A stretch of DNA of 41,860 nucleotides from an uncultured Acidimicrobiales bacterium (GTDB lineage: Bacteria > Actinomycetota > Acidimicrobiia > Acidimicrobiales > SHLQ01). The notes beneath the pieces are model-generated. The model was not told the DNA's origin and did not search any database. It saw only the letters and a program-made list of their open reading frames with translations. A program made the translations under genes and the position numbers. How positions within the stretch are numbered: position 1 is the first letter of the stretch; the number at the start of each line of letters is the position of its first letter. Shown here piece by piece: positions 7,845 to 16,403 of the stretch. The stretch covers positions 1 through 41,860 of the forward strand of contig CALHTF010000026.1 in assembly GCA_938038815.1 (NCBI GenBank), read 5' to 3'.

Positions 7845-9768
7845 TCGCGTAGAACATCTTGAAGTGGGTGAGCAGCTCCCACAAGGCCGTCACCTTTGCC
7901 TGATCCCCGTCGACCGATGCATCGCCAGCTTCGATCGCCATGGCGAGTGTGTCGCCGGCCGAAACCAAGGCGTTGAGTACTTCGCGCTCGGCGCTCACGG
8001 TGGCCACCGGGTTCGCCGGTGTTCGGCCGGCCCTGGCATGCAGCGTTCCGTTCGAGATCGAAACACCCACCGATTCGTCGGTGTCGGTTACCGACCAAAC
8101 AAAGTCGAAATCACCCGCGTCGGCGGCCGCAACACCATCGAGGCGCACAGCGAGATAGTCAAAGATCTGGTGCAAGGTCATCCCACGTACCGCGTCGAGA
8201 AGCGGGCGGGCGATCACCGGGAAGTCGAGGGTGCCGGTGCGCAACTCTTGCGCACCGGTGAGGTAGACGTCGCGCCACGGGCCAGCTTCGGCTTGGTAAC
8301 CCAACTGCTCAAACGCGGCGGCCTGAAGATCGCGGGCTGGCTGATTGGTCGGGTCGGCGAACACGGCGTGGCGCATCACTTGGGCTACCCAGCGATAGTC
8401 GCCGTCGTCGTAGCTGCGCTGCGCGTTGGCGAGTAGGTTGTCCATTCCGCCCATGAACTCGACGTACCGTTCGGCCGACTGCTCGGGCGGGTACGGGTTG
8501 AGGCTCGACGGGTGGCCGTCGTAGAACCCGAGGTACCGCTGGTACACGGCTCGAACGTTATGGCTGACCGTGCCGTAGTAGCCGTGGCAACTCCATTCGG
8601 CCCATAACCCCGGTGGCAGCTCGATCAGGTCGGCGACCTCGTCGGGAGTGTGGCCCAGGTTGACCATTCGCATCGTTTCGTCGTGCAGCCAGCGGTACAG
8701 ATCGCGTTGCTTGGTGAGGTAGTCGATGACCTCTTCGCGGCCCCAGTGCGGCCAACTGTGGCTGGCGAAACAGGCCTCGACCTCGTCGCCGTAGCGGTCG
8801 ATCGCTTCTTCGATGTAACGACTCCACGCCAACGCGTCGCGCACCACCGCACCGCGAAGGGTGAGCACGTTGTGCATCGTTCCGGTGCAGTTCTCGGCCA
8901 GACACAGCAGCTTGAAATCGGGGAAGTAGAAGTGCATCTCGGCCGGCGCTTCGGTGTCGGGCGTGAGCTGGAACTCAAACCGAACGCCATCGAGCGTTAG
9001 CTCTTGGCCGGTGTGGGTGATATCGACGGTCGGGGCAAGCATGGTGATCTGCCCGACCGGGACGCCTTTGCCGAGGCCTTGGTCGACGTGACCGCGTTCG
9101 TCCCACGGCAACAGCATCCCGAACTGGTACATGGCCCGGCGACCCATGGCAGGGCCCGCCGCAACGTTCTCGGCCACCGCAGCATGCAAAAACCCTTCGG
9201 GGGCCACGACCGGAATCTTGCCGGCCTCGACATCGGCCCGGTCGACCATGCCAAGGGCTCCGCCGTAGTGATCGACGTGCGAGTGGGTAAATACCAGGGC
9301 GGTGACTGGCAGATCTTCGAGGTGCTCTTGCACGAGTTCAAGGGCCGACCGACCGGTTTCGATCGTGGTGAGCGGATCGATGACGACCCACCCTTCGGTG
9401 CCTCGGATAAAGGTGGTGCACGACGTGTCGTGGGACCGCACTTGATAGAAGCCGGGGATGATCTCGAACAGTCCGTGTTCGCCGTTGAGCTTCGCCTGGC
9501 GCCACAACGATGCGTTGACCGTTTCGGGGGCATCGCCGTGCACAAAGTCCCACCGGCTGGTATCCCAGGAAATTGGCAGCAGCGCCGCCGCTCCCCCGCT
9601 GTTCTCGTTGGCGATCTCGGTGGCCTCCCGCTTGGCGATAAAGCCCCGCTGAGCTCGCTCGAAATCGGCAGGGTCGTCGGGTGGCAACATCGCCGCGAAC
9701 GCCTCTTGGGCGGCGATCGTGTGGGCGGTTGCCGGATTCCGGCCCTGGTCATCGGGAGTGTCGCTCAT
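7831..9768 (-). CDS. SdsA1/BDS1-type alkylsulfatase (metallo-beta-lactamase fold)
   Basis: Zinc-dependent alkylsulfatase of 645 residues that hydrolyses sulfate esters of alkyl chains. Order: N-terminal extension, MBL domain (about 95-390) with THSHVDHYGG at 161-170 giving His162, His164, Asp166 and His167, further ligands around LAENCTGT and the SHSWPHWG segment, then an alkylsulfatase dimerisation domain (about 400-520; WAEWSCHGYYGTVSHN), and a C-terminal SCP2-like lipid-binding domain (about 530-645). All domains of the family are present and full length. There is no signal peptide, unlike Pseudomonas SdsA1, so action inside the cell is likely. TACGTT stands 8 nt before the ATG. Confidence 0.92.
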   Translation of the reverse strand: MSDTPDDQGRNPATAHTIAAQEAFAAMLPPDDPADFERAQRGFIAKREATEIANENSGGAAALLPISWDTSRWDFVHGDAPETVNASLWRQAKLNGEHGLFEIIPGFYQVRSHDTSCTTFIRGTEGWVVIDPLTTIETGRSALELVQEHLEDLPVTALVFTHSHVDHYGGALGMVDRADVEAGKIPVVAPEGFLHAAVAENVAAGPAMGRRAMYQFGMLLPWDERGHVDQGLGKGVPVGQITMLAPTVDITHTGQELTLDGVRFEFQLTPDTEAPAEMHFYFPDFKLLCLAENCTGTMHNVLTLRGAVVRDALAWSRYIEEAIDRYGDEVEACFASHSWPHWGREEVIDYLTKQRDLYRWLHDETMRMVNLGHTPDEVADLIELPPGLWAEWSCHGYYGTVSHNVRAVYQRYLGFYDGHPSSLNPYPPEQSAERYVEFMGGMDNLLANAQRSYDDGDYRWVAQVMRHAVFADPTNQPARDLQAAAFEQLGYQAEAGPWRDVYLTGAQELRTGTLDFPVIARPLLDAVRGMTLHQIFDYLAVRLDGVAAADAGDFDFVWSVTDTDESVGVSISNGTLHARAGRTPANPVATVSAEREVLNALVSAGDTLAMAIEAGDASVDGDQAKVTALWELLTHFKMFYAIIEP

Positions 9769-9776
9769 GGCCCCCG

Positions 9777-9782
9777 AACGTA
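9777..9782 (-). promoter_or_regulatory. -10-like hexamer of a leaderless start
   Basis: On the minus strand TACGTT ends 8 nt before the ATG at 9768. Confidence 0.35.
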
Positions 9783-9792
9783 ACCAACCAAC

Positions 9793-9841
9793 GAACTGGG
9801 GAGGAAACCGGTACGCCCAGGTACGAGTTTCTCCCCAGTTC
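9793..9841 (-). terminator. Long hairpin after the LLM oxidoreductase gene
   Basis: GAACTGGGGA-g-GAAAC (9793-9808) pairs with GTTTCTCCCCAGTTC (9827-9841), 15 pairs with one bulged G. Inside, GTAC pairs with a second GTAC across a small internal loop. It begins 4 bases after the stop of the minus-strand LLM gene and before the sulfatase start. No T-run follows, so it may terminate transcription without a canonical U-tract. Confidence 0.6.
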
Positions 9842-9845
9842 GGGG

Positions 9846-10790
9846 CTATTTGCCGGTTAGGGCTGCTACTACAGGGGCGAACGCGTTGGGGTCGTCGCCC
9901 GGCTGAACCACGACATAGTTAAAGCCCCAACGTTCGCGGCGTTCGGTGAGGGTTTCGACAATCTGGTCGACCGTGCCCGCCAACAGCAGCGGGCTATCGG
10001 CGATCTGGTCGGGGTCGGCGCCAAACAGTTCGGCCATGCCGGCCAGGGTGCCTTCTCGATCCTCGGTAACCACCGTACCCATCGTCAACGAACTGATCTC
10101 GAGCGACTCGGCGCGGTCGCCCGCCGCCTCGTCGATCCGTGCGACCTTGGCGTCGAACGACGCGGGCATCGAGTCGGCCACGGCGTCGGGACCAACCTCG
10201 CCCGCCTTGAGGTTGGCGGTAATGCCCACGATGTCGGCATTGCGAGCCGCAACCCCGAGCATTCGGGGCCCGCCGCCGCCGATCATAATCTTGGGACCAC
10301 CCGGGGTGTGCGGCACTGGACCGGCGGTGTAGTCGGAGATGTTGTAGTGCTCGCCGGCGAAATCGAACTCCTCGCCGGTCCAGCACTTACGAATAACTTC
10401 CAGGCTCTCTTGCAGCCGCTCGATCCGGATACCGGGCCGGTCGTACTCCATGCCAGCCTGCACGTAGTCGGTCCGCATCCAGCCCGCACCGATTCCGAAC
10501 TCGACCCGCCCCTCGGCGATCTGGTCGAGGGTCGCCATCTCTTTGGCCATGATGACCGGATGCCGGTAATCGTTACCGAAAACCAGGGCCCCCACCTTGA
10601 GCGTAGTGGTGACCGCGGCCGCTGCGCTGAGCGAGGTCATTGGACCGAACTGGTCGGTGAAGTGATCGGGCATCAACAACGACGAGTACCCCTGGTCTTC
10701 GACGATGCGTGCCGTGTCGAGCCAGGTACGCCCCGGGAAGGGGCCGTGAAGTTGCAGACCGAATCGAAAAGGATGCGCTTTGGAAACCAT
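9846..10790 (-). CDS. LLM class (luciferase-like) F420-dependent oxidoreductase
   Basis: A 314-residue TIM-barrel luciferase-like oxidoreductase of the actinobacterial F420-binding type. Seen: GLQLHGPFPG at the start, YSSLLMPDHF, GALVFGNDYRHP, and the central GRVEFGIGAGWMRTDY, which matches the conserved loop of the family. Later come GGPKIMIGGGGPRML, the phosphate-binding region, and a helical C-terminus. Use of F420 rather than FMN is from the subfamily and not provable here. The hydride acceptor is unknown. TAGTGT stands 6 nt before the ATG. A second, distantly related LLM protein lies at 13461-14357. Confidence 0.85.
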   Translation of the reverse strand: MVSKAHPFRFGLQLHGPFPGRTWLDTARIVEDQGYSSLLMPDHFTDQFGPMTSLSAAAAVTTTLKVGALVFGNDYRHPVIMAKEMATLDQIAEGRVEFGIGAGWMRTDYVQAGMEYDRPGIRIERLQESLEVIRKCWTGEEFDFAGEHYNISDYTAGPVPHTPGGPKIMIGGGGPRMLGVAARNADIVGITANLKAGEVGPDAVADSMPASFDAKVARIDEAAGDRAESLEISSLTMGTVVTEDREGTLAGMAELFGADPDQIADSPLLLAGTVDQIVETLTERRERWGFNYVVVQPGDDPNAFAPVVAALTGK

Positions 10791-10796
10791 GGGCCG

Positions 10797-10802
10797 ACAC
10801 TA
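10797..10802 (-). promoter_or_regulatory. -10-like hexamer of a leaderless start
   Basis: On the minus strand TAGTGT ends 6 nt before the ATG at 10790. Confidence 0.45.
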
Positions 10803-10819
10803 CCGACGATTGGCCGTTG

Positions 10820-11854
10820 CTACCCGTTCGCGTCGCCGTTCTGCGAAGCCGCCTCACGAAGAACGACGAGTCGATCTGACCCTCGCAGGGCATCGAGGTC
10901 GACCTCGTCGGGGCGAAGGCGCCGGCCATCACGGGTCACCGATATCAGCGTGACGCCGTTGGGTACCGCATTCGATTCGCCCGTCGGAGACATGACCGCG
11001 AGTTCGAGGCCCGTACCGGCGTCGAGAATATCGTCGAGGACCCGAGCGGCGCTCGGGGCATAGGTACCCAACCCCAGCATCTGTCCGAGGCTGGCGGTGG
11101 CATCGATAACCTCATTAGCGCCACCTTGTCGGAGCAGATGAAGGTTTTCGCGTTCGCGGCCACCGGCGACAATATGCACATCGGGGTTGAGCTCGCGGGC
11201 GGTGAGGGTCACCAAGACCGCCGTGTCATCGCGGTTCGGCACAACCACCACCGCTTTGGCGGTGTCGATGCCGATTTGTTGCAGCACTGCGGTCTGGCTC
11301 GCATCGCCGACGACTCCAACGATTCCGAGCCTGGTCGCCAACTCGATCGATGCCTCTTCGACGTCGACAACGGCGATCTGCTCCGGGGTGACACCCCGGC
11401 TAAAGAGATCGTTGGCAACTGCCTGGCCGGTGGAACCGAACCCACAGATGATGTAGTGGTCTTTCACGCTTTTCCTCCAGCGACGGGTAAGAAGAAGTTG
11501 TCGAGACTGGTCGGTGAGCACCTCGACCGTCGTGCTCACCACCAGGATCAAGAACATGACGCGGGCCGGTGTTATCAGCACCGTGGTGGCGAGCCGTGAG
11601 CTATCGCTCACCGCGCTGATGTCGCCATAACCCGTAGTCGTGACGGTCACCGAGGCGTAGTAAAGGGCATCGAGGAACCCGATCGGATCGCCGGTGACGT
11701 CGGTGTAGCCGTCGCGACCGAGGCGAACGACCAATGCAACAAAGAACACCAGTCCTAACGCCATCCCAATACGACGCATGATCTGCGCAAAAGGCGAGAA
11801 CTCGCGACGGGGCATACGAACCCGGTCGACGACGTTGGGGGTGATCCGCTGCAT
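10820..11854 (-). CDS. Two-helix potassium channel with RCK (TrkA-N/TrkA-C) domain
   Basis: A 344-residue ion channel subunit. Order: first transmembrane helix (about 29-45), pore helix and selectivity filter TTTGYGD at 72-78, second transmembrane helix (about 91-112), then a cytoplasmic RCK domain beginning YIICGFGSTGQAV (Rossmann loop GFGSTG 138-143) with the acidic end of strand two in VVDVEE, and a C-terminal TrkA-C region (about 255-335). This is the classical MthK-like layout: K+ flux gated by nucleotide or ion binding to the cytoplasmic ring. TACGAT stands 7 nt before the ATG. The last residues are polar and unordered. Confidence 0.92.
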   Translation of the reverse strand: MQRITPNVVDRVRMPRREFSPFAQIMRRIGMALGLVFFVALVVRLGRDGYTDVTGDPIGFLDALYYASVTVTTTGYGDISAVSDSSRLATTVLITPARVMFLILVVSTTVEVLTDQSRQLLLTRRWRKSVKDHYIICGFGSTGQAVANDLFSRGVTPEQIAVVDVEEASIELATRLGIVGVVGDASQTAVLQQIGIDTAKAVVVVPNRDDTAVLVTLTARELNPDVHIVAGGRERENLHLLRQGGANEVIDATASLGQMLGLGTYAPSAARVLDDILDAGTGLELAVMSPTGESNAVPNGVTLISVTRDGRRLRPDEVDLDALRGSDRLVVLREAASQNGDANG

Positions 11855-11861
11855 CCCTGTG

Positions 11862-11867
11862 ATCGTA
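11862..11867 (-). promoter_or_regulatory. -10-like hexamer of a leaderless start
   Basis: On the minus strand TACGAT ends 7 nt before the ATG at 11854. Confidence 0.4.
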
Positions 11868-11935
11868 GAGCCTGTTCATCGCCGCCAAAGCGACCCCGCG
11901 GGGCGACGCCACTTCACGACATGGCGTTCGCACGG

Positions 11936-11941
11936 TAGGTT
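11936..11941 (+). promoter_or_regulatory. -10-like hexamer of a leaderless start
   Basis: TAGGTT ends 6 nt before the ATG at 11948. Confidence 0.45.
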
Positions 11942-11947
11942 GCGCAA

Positions 11948-12682
11948 ATGCAGACTGCGACCGAGATCATAGAGACCACCTCCGACGGCGAACCGATGGC
12001 GGTTGTCGTGTGCGAACCAACCGAAGGCGAACACCCGACGGTCATGATGTTCATGGATGCACCGGGGGTCCGAACGGCCACCCGCACCTTCGCGGAAAGA
12101 CTGGCCGGCGAGGGCTACCGTGTCCTGTTGCCCGACCTCTACCACCGCAAGGGTCGTCTGCTGCACTTTGAGCCCGACGCAGTGGCCGCCAACCCCGACC
12201 TTCGTAACGACCTGTGGGCGCTACTCGGTTCGCTCACCGACGACGGCATCCAGGCCGATGCCGATGCGGCACTCGCCGCCGCGGGCGACGATGGATCTTC
12301 TCCCCTCGCCACAATCGGCTTTTGTCTCGGCGCCCGGGCGATCTATCGGTACATGATGCGCATGCCCGAACGGGTCGTAGCTGGCGCCACCTGGCATCCG
12401 TCATTCCTCGCCGACGACGAACCCGACTCGCCCCACCTGACGGCGGGCGGGATCACCCAGCCGATGTACATCGGAATCGGCGATGCCGACCAGGTGCAGT
12501 CGATCGCCCTTCATCAACGGTTCTTCGACGCGGTCGAACCCCTCCCCCACGTCGAGGTCGAGATCTTCCCGGGCGCCGACCACGGGTTCAGCTGGCCCGA
12601 CGCACCGTCCTATAACGAGAACGCGGCGACTACCAGTTGGGGAAAAACGACCGCGCTGTTTGCGTCGGCGTTTGTTCGCTAG
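11948..12682 (+). CDS. Dienelactone hydrolase family protein
   Basis: A 244-residue alpha/beta hydrolase of the dienelactone hydrolase type, with a Cys nucleophile. The triad is visible as Cys126 in GFCLGAR, Asp179 in GIGDAD and His212 in GADHGFS. Classic members open dienelactones in chloroaromatic breakdown, but many actinobacterial paralogues act on unknown lactones or esters, and no catechol pathway genes are nearby. The upstream part PDLYHRKG is the usual family segment. The end overlaps the convergent FetB-like gene by 4 bases. Confidence 0.88.
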   Translation: MQTATEIIETTSDGEPMAVVVCEPTEGEHPTVMMFMDAPGVRTATRTFAERLAGEGYRVLLPDLYHRKGRLLHFEPDAVAANPDLRNDLWALLGSLTDDGIQADADAALAAAGDDGSSPLATIGFCLGARAIYRYMMRMPERVVAGATWHPSFLADDEPDSPHLTAGGITQPMYIGIGDADQVQSIALHQRFFDAVEPLPHVEVEIFPGADHGFSWPDAPSYNENAATTSWGKTTALFASAFVR

Positions 12683-13449
12683 TCGCCATACTCCAACGGC
12701 AGCAGGCGCAGGTCGGACGTAAAGCTCTTTCGAAGACCGATCACCACGGTGGCGACCACCGAGATGGCGACCGAACCGAGCACCAGATACATCACGATGA
12801 TCTGCACCAACACCGCGTCGACCGGATCGGCGCCGGCGAGCAACAGCCCGGTCATGGCCCCGGGCAGAGCGATCAATCCAACCACGTTGGTCCGTTCGAT
12901 CTGCGGGATAAGCGCCGTCCGAGCGATCTCGGCCCCGGCAACTCGAGTAACGCCGCCGACATCGAAGCCCAGCGCCAACAGCGCTTCGATCTTGCCCGCC
13001 TCATCACGGAGCGACTTCACCAACTGTTTCGCCCCAAGAACGATGCTGGGCAAGGTGTTGCCGATCGTGATTCCGGCGATCACGACCACGGTGACCGGTT
13101 CGTAGTCGAGTACCGCCAACCCAAAGATCACGGCTAGACAGGTGGCGGTCGACAACACGAGCGCGCCGACCCAACCGCCGGGAATCTGCGACGCTCGACG
13201 GCGGGCCACCACCGACGTGATAGCCACCATGGCAACCACCCAGGCCCAGGCCCACCAGATCGCTTGCGGCGAGGTGAGAATTCCCTTTAGGAGCAGGCCG
13301 ACGATACTCAGTTGCACCCCGGCCCGGGCGGCCGCGACGACTAGCCGACGGGTAATCCCGAGCCGCATCCACCAGCCGAGGGCGGCGGCGATCGCGACCA
13401 AAACGAGCGAGGCGGCTACCGCCCAGAGGTTTACCGACTCGATCAACAT
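12679..13449 (-). CDS. FetB/YbbM-like (UPF0014) membrane permease
   Basis: A 256-residue integral membrane protein of the UPF0014 family, whose Escherichia coli member FetB is the permease of an iron-export ABC system. About seven hydrophobic helices are visible (near 7-25, 37-57, 64-82, 93-113, 118-140, 190-208, 212-236). The cytosolic loop KSLRDEAGKIEALLALGF and the segment RTALIPQIERTNVVGLIALPGAMTG are the conserved core of the family. The ATPase partner FetA is not adjacent: upstream is the LLM gene at 13461, only 11 bases away and probably co-transcribed. The real substrate is unknown. Confidence 0.85.
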   Translation of the reverse strand: MLIESVNLWAVAASLVLVAIAAALGWWMRLGITRRLVVAAARAGVQLSIVGLLLKGILTSPQAIWWAWAWVVAMVAITSVVARRRASQIPGGWVGALVLSTATCLAVIFGLAVLDYEPVTVVVIAGITIGNTLPSIVLGAKQLVKSLRDEAGKIEALLALGFDVGGVTRVAGAEIARTALIPQIERTNVVGLIALPGAMTGLLLAGADPVDAVLVQIIVMYLVLGSVAISVVATVVIGLRKSFTSDLRLLPLEYGD

Positions 13450-13460
13450 CGAACGCTGCC

Positions 13461-14357
13461 CTACGGGGCGAGCGCCTCAAATGCTTCCCAATGCGGCACG
13501 CCGGTCGACCCATCGGGGTGCAGAGGCTGGATGCACACGTGGGAGGCCCCGGCCTCGTAGTGCTCATCGATCCGAGCTTGGATGGCGTCGCGGTCGCCCC
13601 ACGCCACCACCGCGTCGACAAATCGCGGAGCTCGCTGATCGATCTCGTCGTCGGTGAACCCGAGCCGCTTCCAGTTGTTTCGATAGTTGGGCAACGTGTC
13701 GTACATCTTGAGCGCAACATCGGCGGCCAGGTGGGCGGCGCTCTGATCGGTGGTGAGCACCACCTTTTGTTCAACGCACAGAAGCTTGTCGGGGCCCAAG
13801 ATCCCGCGGGCGGTCGCCGTGTGGTCAGGGGTTGTCCAGTACGGATGAGCACCATCGGTGCTTTCGGCTGCGAGCTCGAGCATCTTCGGTCCGAGGGCCG
13901 CAATCACCCGAAGAGGCGCCACCGCCGGTGGCGGCGCAACGTACATCGCCTGATCCATGGCGGCGAGGTACTCGCGCATGGTGGTCAGCGGCTTGGAGTA
14001 GTCGAGCCCGCGCAGGTCGGCGACCATCGGGCGATGGGACACGCCCATGCCGAGCAGGAACCGGTCGCCGCTTTGCTCGGCAAGCGTGTCGGCCGACTGC
14101 TTCATAAAACCTGGGTGGCGATGGAAGATGCTGGCGATGCCGGTGGCGAAACTCAGCGTCGAGGTCTGGCTGGTCAGCCAGGCAATGTGGGCCATGGGGT
14201 CTCGACCCAAGGTCTCAGGAAGCCAAAGGGTCGAGTAGCCGAGCTGCTCGATACGTTGGGCAAACGCCGCGGCGTCGGCCGCCGACATGGTCTCGGTGAA
14301 GGACCAGATGCCGGTGGTCGCCAGGCGGTCACGAAATGGAGTCGATGCTGTTGTCAC
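13461..14357 (-). CDS. LLM class F420-dependent oxidoreductase (TIGR03620-like)
   Basis: A 298-residue luciferase-like TIM-barrel protein. Seen: GIWSFTETM at the start, GYSTLWLPETLGRDP, FATGIASIFHRHP, FLLGMGVSHRPMV (the core loop), VIAALGPKMLELAAE (phosphate-binding region), and a C-terminal GASHVCIQPLHP. This pattern fits the actinobacterial F420 subfamily known as TIGR03620; the reaction is unknown. The start is GTG with TAGGTT 6 nt upstream. The FetB-like permease follows after 11 bases. The start lies only 19 bases from that of the divergent PIG-L gene. Confidence 0.85.
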   Translation of the reverse strand: MTTASTPFRDRLATTGIWSFTETMSAADAAAFAQRIEQLGYSTLWLPETLGRDPMAHIAWLTSQTSTLSFATGIASIFHRHPGFMKQSADTLAEQSGDRFLLGMGVSHRPMVADLRGLDYSKPLTTMREYLAAMDQAMYVAPPPAVAPLRVIAALGPKMLELAAESTDGAHPYWTTPDHTATARGILGPDKLLCVEQKVVLTTDQSAAHLAADVALKMYDTLPNYRNNWKRLGFTDDEIDQRAPRFVDAVVAWGDRDAIQARIDEHYEAGASHVCIQPLHPDGSTGVPHWEAFEALAP

Positions 14358-14362
14358 AGCCG

Positions 14363-14369
14363 TAACCTA
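14363..14369. promoter_or_regulatory. Overlapping divergent -10 hexamers in a 19-base gap
   Basis: TAACCTA reads TAACCT on the plus strand (8 nt before ATG 14377) and TAGGTT on the minus strand (6 nt before GTG 14357). One 7-bp site would serve both divergent leaderless genes, leaving no room for separate leaders or upstream elements outside the coding regions. Confidence 0.5.
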
Positions 14370-14376
14370 GTAATCC

Positions 14377-15117
14377 ATGACCGAAGAAGTCGATCCCATC
14401 GATCCAACCGACGGCGAGTTAGCCAGCGGTTGGCAGCCTTACGTCGATGCCCTCCCCGCGCCGGAGGTGCCGTGGCCTCCGTCAGGCCGCATCGTGGTGG
14501 TGGCTCCTCACCCCGACGACGAGATCCTCCCTACCGGCGCCACGCTCGCCGCAGCGTCCGACGCCGGGGCGTCGATCACCGTGGTTGCGGTGACCGACGG
14601 CGATGCGTCGCACCCGCACCTAACCGACGACGAGATTCCTCACCTGGTTGCCCGGCGCACCGCGGAGTCCGAGGCGGCGTACCTCGCCGCGGACATCTAT
14701 GTCGACCGTGTCCGACTCCAACTACCCGATGGCGACGTCGCCAGTCACCGGGCCGCCCTCGCTTCAGAACTGCCGTCGCTGTTGGCCCACACCGACCATG
14801 TCATCGCCCCGCTCGGCGACGACGGCCACCCCGATCATGATGTTGTTGGCCAGGTGGTCAGCGATCTTGTCGATCGACGTGAGCAGAGTCTGCACTTTGT
14901 GCCGATCTGGTCGTGGAATTGGCGACCGGTGAGCGGCGACCACTTTCCCGCCGGGTTCGCCTACTCGTTCGAGTCCGAACTACTCGATCGCAAGCGGGCG
15001 GCGATCGCTTGTTACGACAGCCAAGTCAACGACATACTGCCCGGCGGACGACCCGGGTTGCCGACGAGTTTTCTCGCTCACTTCGACCGGCGGGTCGAAG
15101 TGTTCTTTCCGGGCTAG
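14377..15117 (+). CDS. PIG-L family N-acetylglucosaminyl deacetylase
   Basis: Zinc-dependent deacetylase of the LmbE/PIG-L family, 246 residues. The metal site is visible as APHPDDE at 43-49 (His45, Asp48) with a third ligand in GHPDHD (His151/His154); the catalytic Asp is Asp47. The family includes MshB and Mca of mycothiol metabolism and sugar deacetylases of antibiotic pathways; this protein is shorter than typical MshB and cannot be assigned. The C-terminus has a SFESELLDRKRAAIACYDSQ segment typical of the family. Its end overlaps the tandem TetR gene by 4 bases. Confidence 0.9.
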   Translation: MTEEVDPIDPTDGELASGWQPYVDALPAPEVPWPPSGRIVVVAPHPDDEILPTGATLAAASDAGASITVVAVTDGDASHPHLTDDEIPHLVARRTAESEAAYLAADIYVDRVRLQLPDGDVASHRAALASELPSLLAHTDHVIAPLGDDGHPDHDVVGQVVSDLVDRREQSLHFVPIWSWNWRPVSGDHFPAGFAYSFESELLDRKRAAIACYDSQVNDILPGGRPGLPTSFLAHFDRRVEVFFPG

Positions 15118-16403
15118 CTGCCCAAGTCGCTCATGTTTTCGTGGTCGACCAGTCGACACGACATTTGCGAAACGTGGTGATACACGACGGCGTGATCGAC
15201 GCCGTAATACTCGGCGGCCGCATCGACGCGATCGCGCGAAGCCTCCCAACCGTTCTCGAGAGCCTGGATTGCCGCGACCTGACCATGCACAACGGGGTCG
15301 GTTGGCTCGAGTGCCAAACTCTCCGACAAGAACCCAACCATCTGAGCGGTGAGCGGCGTCTGCCGGGCGAGTTCGACCCCCCAGTCGTCGGTGGCGGCCA
15401 AATAGACCAGGGCCCGCCACAGCGGATGGCGATGGTGCGCCAGCAACGGCAGCGGAAAATCGAGACCCCGCGACGACGTCCGGCCCTCGTGGCGCACCGC
15501 CTCGGCGATCAAGTGTTCTTTCGAATCGAAGTAGTGATGGATCTGGCCATGGTTTACCCCCGCAAGCGCGGCGATGTCCTTGTTGGTCAAGGCGCTAACC
15601 GGGCGGTCGACCAGCAACGAGATCGTTGCTTCGATCAGGTGTCGCGAGACTTCGTCGCGACCTCGCGGTGGCAGTTCTGGACCATCGGAGGGTTGAAGCT
15701 CGACGGCTGGCGCTGGCATCGTCCGCACCGGTTTGGCCCCACGAATATCGGCCGAAGGGTCGAGGATCCGCACGGACCGCGCCGCGAGCTGTCCGGCCAA
15801 CGCATCGCGGTCGACACCAAATGGCTTGAGCGCTTCGACGATCATGTCCTCGTAGATCCACCACCCGATCGACATCGACTCCACGGCCGCCACCTCGGCG
15901 ATCACTACCGCATCGTTTGCGTCTCGGCTCGTCGCCCCGGCGTGACGGTCGATCAACTGCACGAGCACCTTCGGCACCTGGGTGGCATCGTCGGTCGACC
16001 AACCAATGGTGGTTGCGAGGTGGGCTATCGTCCGCCAAATTTCGGGGCGCTCGTGGGCCTGAATCGGTACGAGGTCCGAATCGACGCGGCTGAAGTGGTC
16101 GGCCCTTTTCAGGCGAGCCTGGAGCGCCTCGGCCATGAGATGATCCTTGGACCCGAACAGGTGGTGGATCTGGCCGTGGTTGACGCCCGCTCGCTCGGCG
16201 ATCTGTTTGGCGGTCACCTCATCGGGGCGCCGATCCGAAACTTCGTCGACCGCCGCATCAACCAAGAGTCGGCGAACCGCGTCGGGGCCTCGATCTTGAA
16301 TTGGCTCGGGGACTACCACGCTCTTGAGCTGCTCCTTGTCCTTCGCATCGTAATCGAACAACCAATTTCGGGGCCACAGAAACGGGCCCCTATCCGGGCA
16401 CAA
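15114..16403 (-). CDS. Tandem (single-chain) double TetR regulator
   Basis: A 429-residue transcription factor made of two complete TetR units in one chain. Unit 1: HTH around 45-92 with AERAGVNHGQIHHLFGSK, ligand domain to about 215. Unit 2: HTH around 258-305 with AALAGVNHGQIHHYFDSK, ligand domain to about 420. The HTH helices are nearly identical, so it likely binds one operator as a pseudo-dimer. Each half alone has the length of a normal TetR protein (about 190-200). The start is uncertain: TTG at 16403 overlaps the end of the MFS gene by 14 bases, while GTG at 16319 gives a conventional N-terminus with GGAG upstream. It lies directly behind the MFS gene, so regulation of that transporter is a reasonable guess. 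Confidence 0.85.
   Translation of the reverse strand: MCPDRGPFLWPRNWLFDYDAKDKEQLKSVVVPEPIQDRGPDAVRRLLVDAAVDEVSDRRPDEVTAKQIAERAGVNHGQIHHLFGSKDHLMAEALQARLKRADHFSRVDSDLVPIQAHERPEIWRTIAHLATTIGWSTDDATQVPKVLVQLIDRHAGATSRDANDAVVIAEVAAVESMSIGWWIYEDMIVEALKPFGVDRDALAGQLAARSVRILDPSADIRGAKPVRTMPAPAVELQPSDGPELPPRGRDEVSRHLIEATISLLVDRPVSALTNKDIAALAGVNHGQIHHYFDSKEHLIAEAVRHEGRTSSRGLDFPLPLLAHHRHPLWRALVYLAATDDWGVELARQTPLTAQMVGFLSESLALEPTDPVVHGQVAAIQALENGWEASRDRVDAAAEYYGVDHAVVYHHVSQMSCRLVDHENMSDLGS

Noticed and set aside
13491-14840. 449-codon open frame on the plus strand
   Set aside because: Antisense to an LLM gene and then out of frame with the PIG-L gene; it crosses a divergent promoter.
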